Positions 6,008 to 8,530 of a DNA stretch of 8,530 bases are shown here, in pieces. Origin of the DNA: JAENVT01 sp040006755. Its GTDB lineage: Bacteria > Actinomycetota > Acidimicrobiia > Acidimicrobiales > Ilumatobacteraceae. The stretch's first letter is position 1; every line of letters begins with the position of its first letter. Location: positions 1 through 8,530 of the forward strand of contig JBDTWJ010000152.1 in NCBI GenBank assembly GCA_040006755.1, in the 5' to 3' direction. The notes under the pieces are model-generated. The model did not search any database. It was not told the DNA's origin and saw only the letters and a program-made list of their open reading frames with translations. The position numbers were made by a program, and so were the translations under genes.

Positions 6008-6400
6008 TCAGCTCGGCGTGATCAAGACGCCGCGGTCGCCGTACGGAATTCGCTTGCGCTTGATGATTCCGCCGACCTGGTTCAAGAACTTGGTGATCTT
6101 GCACATGAAGCCGTACTTGGCTCTGATCTTCGAACGAATGCCCTCGAGCTGCGGACCGGTCACCAATACGGCAGTGCCCGAGGTGGGCGATGTGCCCGGC
6201 TTCGGCTGGCCGCGGCTGTCGCTCGGCTGCACGACGACCTTCGACGTATGAGCGAGACGCTTGGCCTTCCCCGATCCCGACGAGGTCCAGAACCCGATCT
6301 TGTCGCCGTCGATCGGCGCTGCCCATACCGCCGTCGTCACCGGCGTGCCATCCCGCTTGAACGTGGTGAGTGCCAGATACTTCTCGTCGCCAAGGCTCAT
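6008..6400 (-). CDS. PPOX-class F420-dependent protein, Rv2061 type
   Basis: This is a 130-residue split-barrel flavin/deazaflavin-binding protein of the pyridoxamine-5'-phosphate-oxidase-like family. It opens MSLGDEKYLALTTFKRDGTPV, and continues with VWAAPIDGDKIGFWTSSGSGKAKRL (seen as VWAAP and SGSGKAKRL) and VVVQPSDSRGQP. That order is typical of the small actinobacterial group around M. tuberculosis Rv2061c, which is predicted to use F420H2. Reaction and substrate are unknown. The C-terminal third is basic (IIKRKRIPYG) and longer than the minimal barrel. The ATG at 6400 has no Shine-Dalgarno sequence but lies 8 nt after TAGCCT, a TANNNT -10-like element. The M14 peptidase gene follows after 14 bp in the same direction. 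Confidence 0.87.
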   Translation of the reverse strand: MSLGDEKYLALTTFKRDGTPVTTAVWAAPIDGDKIGFWTSSGSGKAKRLAHTSKVVVQPSDSRGQPKPGTSPTSGTAVLVTGPQLEGIRSKIRAKYGFMCKITKFLNQVGGIIKRKRIPYGDRGVLITPS

Positions 6401-6408
6401 GGCGCGTC

Positions 6409-6438
6409 AGGCTACCCCGGCACCTGAACGAGTGTCTT
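6409..6438 (-). promoter_or_regulatory. Predicted leaderless promoter of the PPOX gene
   Basis: On the minus strand AAGACA (6438-6433) and TAGCCT (6414-6409) are separated by 18 nt, and the -10-like element ends 8 nt before the ATG at 6400. The -35 matches TTGACA at four positions. There is no Shine-Dalgarno sequence. Confidence 0.5.
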
Positions 6439-6524
6439 TGGCCCAGCACCGACTCATCGAGTGCTTCCGAGCCATCCGGGGTGTTCGCAACCACTCTGTC
6501 GATCGGGTTTGATGTCGATGCAGG

Positions 6525-6530
6525 TAGTGT
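6525..6530 (+). promoter_or_regulatory. Possible -10 element of ssrA
   Basis: TAGTGT fits TANNNT and would start transcription near 6537, leaving a leader of about 11 nt before the mature 5' end at 6549 for RNase P to remove. No convincing -35 lies 16-18 nt upstream. Confidence 0.35.
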
Positions 6531-6548
6531 GGTTGGACAATCAAACAC

Positions 6549-6936
6549 GGGGCTGACTGGTTTCGACATCAGTATCTGTGGGCGAGCGTGCGACCCGAGT
6601 TGCTCAGACTCGCTAAACGGGGCAAAAAATAGAATTGCCAACGAGCAGTTCGCTCTCGCCGCCTAATTTTTAGGTGAGCGAAGAGACATCGTGACCAGAA
6701 ATGGCGCACGGGGCCGATCCACCGCAGCCCGGCAACAGAAGCGGGGGATGACGGCGAGAAAGACCGCTGACTGTAGGAAAGTCTGCTGACACTCGGCAAA
6801 GACCGAGCGTGGACCCCCGCTTGCGGAGGTCAGCCGACCCGCCGGTCTCGCTGCGTCAGCGAGTGAGTCGGGAACGGTCGTAGCACGGACGTTCATGGCC
6901 TGATGGACGAGGGTTCGATTCCCTCCAGCTCCACCA
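6549..6936 (+). ncRNA. ssrA: Transfer-messenger RNA (tmRNA, SsrA)
   Basis: This is a one-piece tmRNA of 388 nt. The 5' end GGGGCTGACTGGTTTCGACA is diagnostic. Its first seven bases (6549-6555) pair with CAGCTCC (6926-6932) to form the acceptor stem, including the G3-U pair (6551 with 6930) that marks alanine tRNAs. The discriminator A6933 and an encoded CCA (6934-6936) follow. The T arm GAGGG-TTCGATT-CCCTC is intact. The messenger part runs 6622-6666: resume codon GCA, tag AKNRIANEQFALAA, stop TAA. The ALAA end is the usual degradation signal for ClpXP-type proteases. tmRNA with SmpB (gene at 4571) tags proteins from stalled ribosomes. Open frames on the opposite strand here are shadows. Confidence 0.97.
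6622..6666 (+). other. tmRNA tag-peptide reading frame
   Basis: It reads GCA AAA AAT AGA ATT GCC AAC GAG CAG TTC GCT CTC GCC GCC TAA, that is AKNRIANEQFALAA. The alanine from charged tmRNA precedes it. The start overlaps a run of six A (6624-6629); a shift to the -1 frame would meet TAG at 6630-6632 at once. Confidence 0.95.
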
Positions 6937-6941
6937 ACGTA

Positions 6942-6965
6942 CCAACCAACCAACCAACCAACCAA
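6942..6965 (+). repeat. (CCAA)6 tetranucleotide tract just after ssrA
   Basis: Six perfect CCAA units start five bases after the encoded CCA of tmRNA. The tract is in the 3' trailer that is trimmed from pre-tmRNA, and it contains no G, so it should stay unpaired. Confidence 0.9.
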
Positions 6966-7010
6966 GGGGGACTCCCTGAATAACGGGTTCCGGAGTAGTT
7001 GAAATACCAC

Positions 7011-7042
7011 GAAGGCCGGTGGGGAGGTCCCCGCCGGCCTTC
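7011..7042 (+). terminator. Strong hairpin, probable ssrA terminator
   Basis: GAAGGCCGGTGGGG (7011-7024) pairs with CCCCGCCGGCCTTC (7029-7042) around an AGGT loop, giving a 14-bp stem with one T-G pair. The following CTCGTTGT is only mildly T-rich. Position 75 nt beyond tmRNA and stem strength make it the best terminator in the window. Confidence 0.75.
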
Positions 7043-7199
7043 CTCGTTGTGCCGGCTGTGGTATCGGCCGTCGGCGCCGGTCCGTTGGGTGAGTTGGCTG
7101 GATCCATACACAGATCGTGCTGACGCGACCGCCGGCGGCATCCAGCCGCGGCGAGGTTCAGACAGCGATCGGCGGCTCGTCCGCGCGCGTCGTGCTGGC

Positions 7200-7377
7200 G
7201 CGGTAGGTATGGCCACGTCGCGTCTAGCTCGCCGAGGACGCTCCACGCGGGAGGCGACGAAGCGCGGGCCAGGCGATCACGCCACCGATCGAGACTAGGG
7301 AACTTTGAGTGGATCGCTTCGACCATTTGGTCGTCGGTCATGCTGTGGTCGTTCGCAGCGGCTTCGTCCGATGACAT
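7200..7377 (-). pseudogene. Possible 5' remnant of an unknown gene
   Basis: From an ATG at 7377 preceded by GGTGAG at a good ribosome-binding distance, about 55-60 residues look protein-like: MSSDEAAANDHSMTDDQMVE, then KFPSLDRWRDRLARASSPPAW and LGELDATWPYLP. Beyond about position 7200 the frame turns into Arg/Ala-rich shadow-like sequence and would run on antisense through the 3' end of ssrA to 6856, which is not believable as a gene. I read it as the start of a gene that lost its 3' part, perhaps at the ssrA junction. I recognise no family, and chance is a real alternative. Confidence 0.25.
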
Positions 7378-7523
7378 GCACTCACCGTATGCCGGGGCTC
7401 TGTCGACGGAGGCCGTGCGTCTCGTTGACGTTGCGCCTTTCGCGCCCTCATGCCAGTCCCGGGCCGAGGCGAGACGTGCTGATCCAACAGGCCGCAACCT
7501 GCATCTGTCAAGGCGGTGCCGAT

Positions 7524-7537
7524 CTCAGGGCCCTGAG
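7524..7537. repeat. Perfect 14-bp palindrome
   Basis: CTCAGGGCCCTGAG is self-complementary with no spacer. It lies in the gene-poor stretch. Function unknown. Confidence 0.6.
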
Positions 7538-7727
7538 CGCCACCGTGTGAACAAGTGTCGTCAGCAGCAGCGACCGACGAGGTCCGCGCCGAGCTCCTCC
7601 TCACCCAGACCGATGGTTGCGGTGGTGTCCCTACGAACAGGTGCTCGCAGCGATCGGCGGTCACCACGACTGGAGGATGCAGTTCCAACGGCGCTACCTC
7701 GGCTGCGGTCCAGTCCGTCATCTGCTC

Positions 7728-7744
7728 GCGGGGATGATCCCCGC
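7728..7744. repeat. Perfect 17-nt inverted repeat
   Basis: GCGGGGAT and ATCCCCGC flank a single G. It could be an operator half-site pair or a chance palindrome in decayed DNA. There is no T-run for a terminator. Confidence 0.6.
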
Positions 7745-7833
7745 TGGAGGAGTGACACCGTCTCGCGCAGAGAGTCACCGAATACTGGGTGCATGCGCTC
7801 AGGCGGCGAGTTTGAGCGTTATGGTCGTCACCG

Positions 7834-7854
7834 TTCGCCACAGTGAGTGGCGAA
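7834..7854. repeat. Inverted repeat TTCGCCAC-N5-GTGGCGAA upstream of the antitoxin gene
   Basis: Perfect 8-bp arms (7834-7841 and 7847-7854) flank AGTGA. It is the outermost of three inverted repeats stacked before the DUF6088 gene. Confidence 0.6.
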
Positions 7855-7869
7855 GCAGTCAGGCGCCCT

Positions 7870-7884
7870 TTCCGGTGACCGGAA
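7870..7884. promoter_or_regulatory. Inverted repeat TTCCGGT-G-ACCGGAA, possible second operator
   Basis: This perfect 15-bp palindrome lies 15 bp before the promoter-overlapping repeat at 7900-7930. AbiEi antitoxins are known to repress their own promoter by binding two inverted repeats; this could be the upstream one, although its sequence differs from the other. Confidence 0.45.
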
Positions 7885-7893
7885 CGCCCCTCC

Positions 7894-7930
7894 TTGTGGA
7901 TGTCAGAAAAAGTGGTACCATTTCTGACAT
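7894..7930 (+). promoter_or_regulatory. Antitoxin-gene promoter overlapped by an inverted repeat
   Basis: ATGTCAGAAA (7900-7909) and TTTCTGACAT (7921-7930) are perfect 10-bp arms with 11 nt between. They enclose TACCAT (7916-7921), a TANNNT -10 element, and the right arm runs into the ATG at 7929. TTGTGG (7894-7899) is a possible -35 with 16-nt spacing. Transcription would begin at or next to the start codon, giving a leaderless mRNA, and a bound protein would block it. Confidence 0.65.
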
Positions 7931-8530
7931 GAATGTGATGCAGACAGTTCGAGAGGAGGTGGGGCGCCTTCCTGAGGGCGAGCCATTCTCGACCGCCCGG
8001 GTCCTGCGGCTAGGGCCGCGGACCTCGATAGACCAGGCACTTGTACGTCTCATGAAGGAGGGCGTACTGACGCGAGTTCGTCGCGGCGTGTACATGCGCC
8101 CAAAGGTTTCGAGGCTGGTGGGAGTGGTGCCGCCCGGTCCCGAAACGGTGATCGCTGCCATAGCCGAATCGACCGGCGAGACCGTGGCTCTACACGGAGC
8201 AGAAGCAGCCCGCCAGCTGGGCCTCACCACCCAGGCACCGATGAAGCTTCTCTACCGAACTAACGGAAAGACACGAGAAGTCTCCATCGGACGATTGGTG
8301 GTGAAGTTGGTTCACTCGTCCAACAGACAACTGGCATTGGCCGGCACACCAGCGGGCACTGCGCTTGCAGCGCTTCGGTACCTTGGCAAGGAGGGGGTGA
8401 ACGGACAGGTCCTCGAGAATGTGCGCTCAACGATTGGCCGGACGCAGTTCGAAGCGCTTCGCTCTGAGACCGGTGCTCTCCCGTCGTGGCTCAGTGATGC
8501 GATCTGGAAACTCGAGCACCGGCACGCTTC
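7929..8530 (+). CDS. DUF6088 / AbiEi-type antitoxin and transcriptional regulator, cut by the window end
   Basis: The frame is open from the ATG at 7929 to the last base (200 codons visible), close to the usual full length of the family. It has the DUF6088 pattern: LPEGEPFSTARVLRLG and DQALVRLMKEGVLTRVRRGVY (N-terminal winged helix, about residues 14-55), then RPKVSRLVG, the middle ALHGAEAARQLGLTTQ, LALAGTPAGTALAALRYLGKEG, and the end FEALR...LPSWLSDAIW. By family knowledge these proteins are AbiEi-like antitoxins of type IV toxin-antitoxin and phage abortive-infection systems, and the toxin (AbiEii nucleotidyltransferase) is usually the next gene; that would be outside this window. An inverted repeat covers the promoter, fitting autorepression. 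There is no Shine-Dalgarno sequence. More A/T-ending codons than in smpB or cysM hint at transfer. A stand-alone regulator is the alternative. Confidence 0.85.
   Translation, partial: MNVMQTVREEVGRLPEGEPFSTARVLRLGPRTSIDQALVRLMKEGVLTRVRRGVYMRPKVSRLVGVVPPGPETVIAAIAESTGETVALHGAEAARQLGLTTQAPMKLLYRTNGKTREVSIGRLVVKLVHSSNRQLALAGTPAGTALAALRYLGKEGVNGQVLENVRSTIGRTQFEALRSETGALPSWLSDAIWKLEHRHA

Larger units (their letters stand above)
7043..7893. other. Gene-poor stretch between the ssrA terminator and the antitoxin gene
   Basis: No frame in these roughly 850 bp is convincing over its full length. Pieces that look coding occur in different frames: minus strand below 7377, minus strand around 7561-7640, and plus strand about 7620-7745 (reading RWCPYEQVLAAIGGHHDW). 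None is long enough to assign. It also holds perfect palindromes at 7524-7537, 7728-7744, 7834-7854 and 7870-7884. This suggests decayed DNA at an island edge rather than a working gene. Confidence 0.6.

Noticed and set aside
5674..6021. Acidic Val-Asp/Glu repeat protein on the plus strand
   Set aside because: It is the antisense reading of the Ser/Thr linker repeats of the lipoprotein gene.
5994..6641. 216-codon N-terminal extension of the M14 lipoprotein frame
   Set aside because: It overlaps the PPOX gene in another frame and the 5' part of ssrA in antisense, has no family resemblance, and would bury the lipoprotein signal peptide.
6856..7200. Minus-strand frame with WRESNPRPS-like peptide and GWLVGWLV repeats
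   Set aside because: The peptide is the familiar false translation of the antisense T-arm and 3' end of tRNA-like genes, and the GWLV repeat is just antisense (CCAA)6.
7551..7928. In-frame upstream extension of the DUF6088 gene
   Set aside because: The frame is open from 7551, but the family N-terminus begins at the ATG at 7929 and the promoter and operator lie within the would-be extension.

Overview
This is a GC-rich actinobacterial window. Acidimicrobiia is the best guess, though this is inference: there is a Mycobacterium-type Mec/CysM pair, an F420-dependent PPOX protein of the Rv2061 type, repeats of the 'RLLDTR...SNLN...VDVxGW' kind common in secreted proteins of that class, and many start codons without a Shine-Dalgarno sequence.

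Layout. Positions 2-115 hold the 3' end of an unidentified gene that overlaps, by ATGA, an EamA/DMT-type permease (112-939). A 460-bp intergenic stretch (940-1399) follows and contains a regularly spaced array of a 12-bp motif in alternating orientation. Three genes are then read leftward: a secreted sortase-domain protein carrying three beta-rich repeats (1400-3082), the O-phosphoserine sulfhydrylase CysM (3125-4075) and the JAMM metalloprotease Mec (4146-4541). Facing Mec is smpB (4571-5065). The two genes share a 56-bp dyad-symmetric region that looks like a divergent promoter or operator. Converging on smpB is a leftward pair: a PPOX F420 protein (6008-6400) followed by an M14 carboxypeptidase-like lipoprotein (5073-5993). 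Rightward again comes a complete tmRNA gene, ssrA (6549-6936), with a legible 14-residue tag and the G-U alanine-identity pair. It is followed by a (CCAA)6 tract and a strong hairpin. About 850 bp (7043-7893) shows no confident gene but has several perfect palindromes and one possible gene remnant. The right edge holds a DUF6088/AbiEi-type antitoxin gene, cut by the window end, with stacked inverted repeats at its promoter.

How it fits together. SmpB and tmRNA are the two partners of trans-translation. Mec and CysM belong to the CysO-dependent cysteine pathway known from Mycobacterium tuberculosis, but cysO is not in this operon. ssrA 3' ends are frequent integration sites, and the sequence beyond ssrA (no housekeeping gene, remnant-like frames, then a probable type IV toxin-antitoxin gene) is consistent with the edge of a mobile or defence island. 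No integrase or second att copy is visible in the window.
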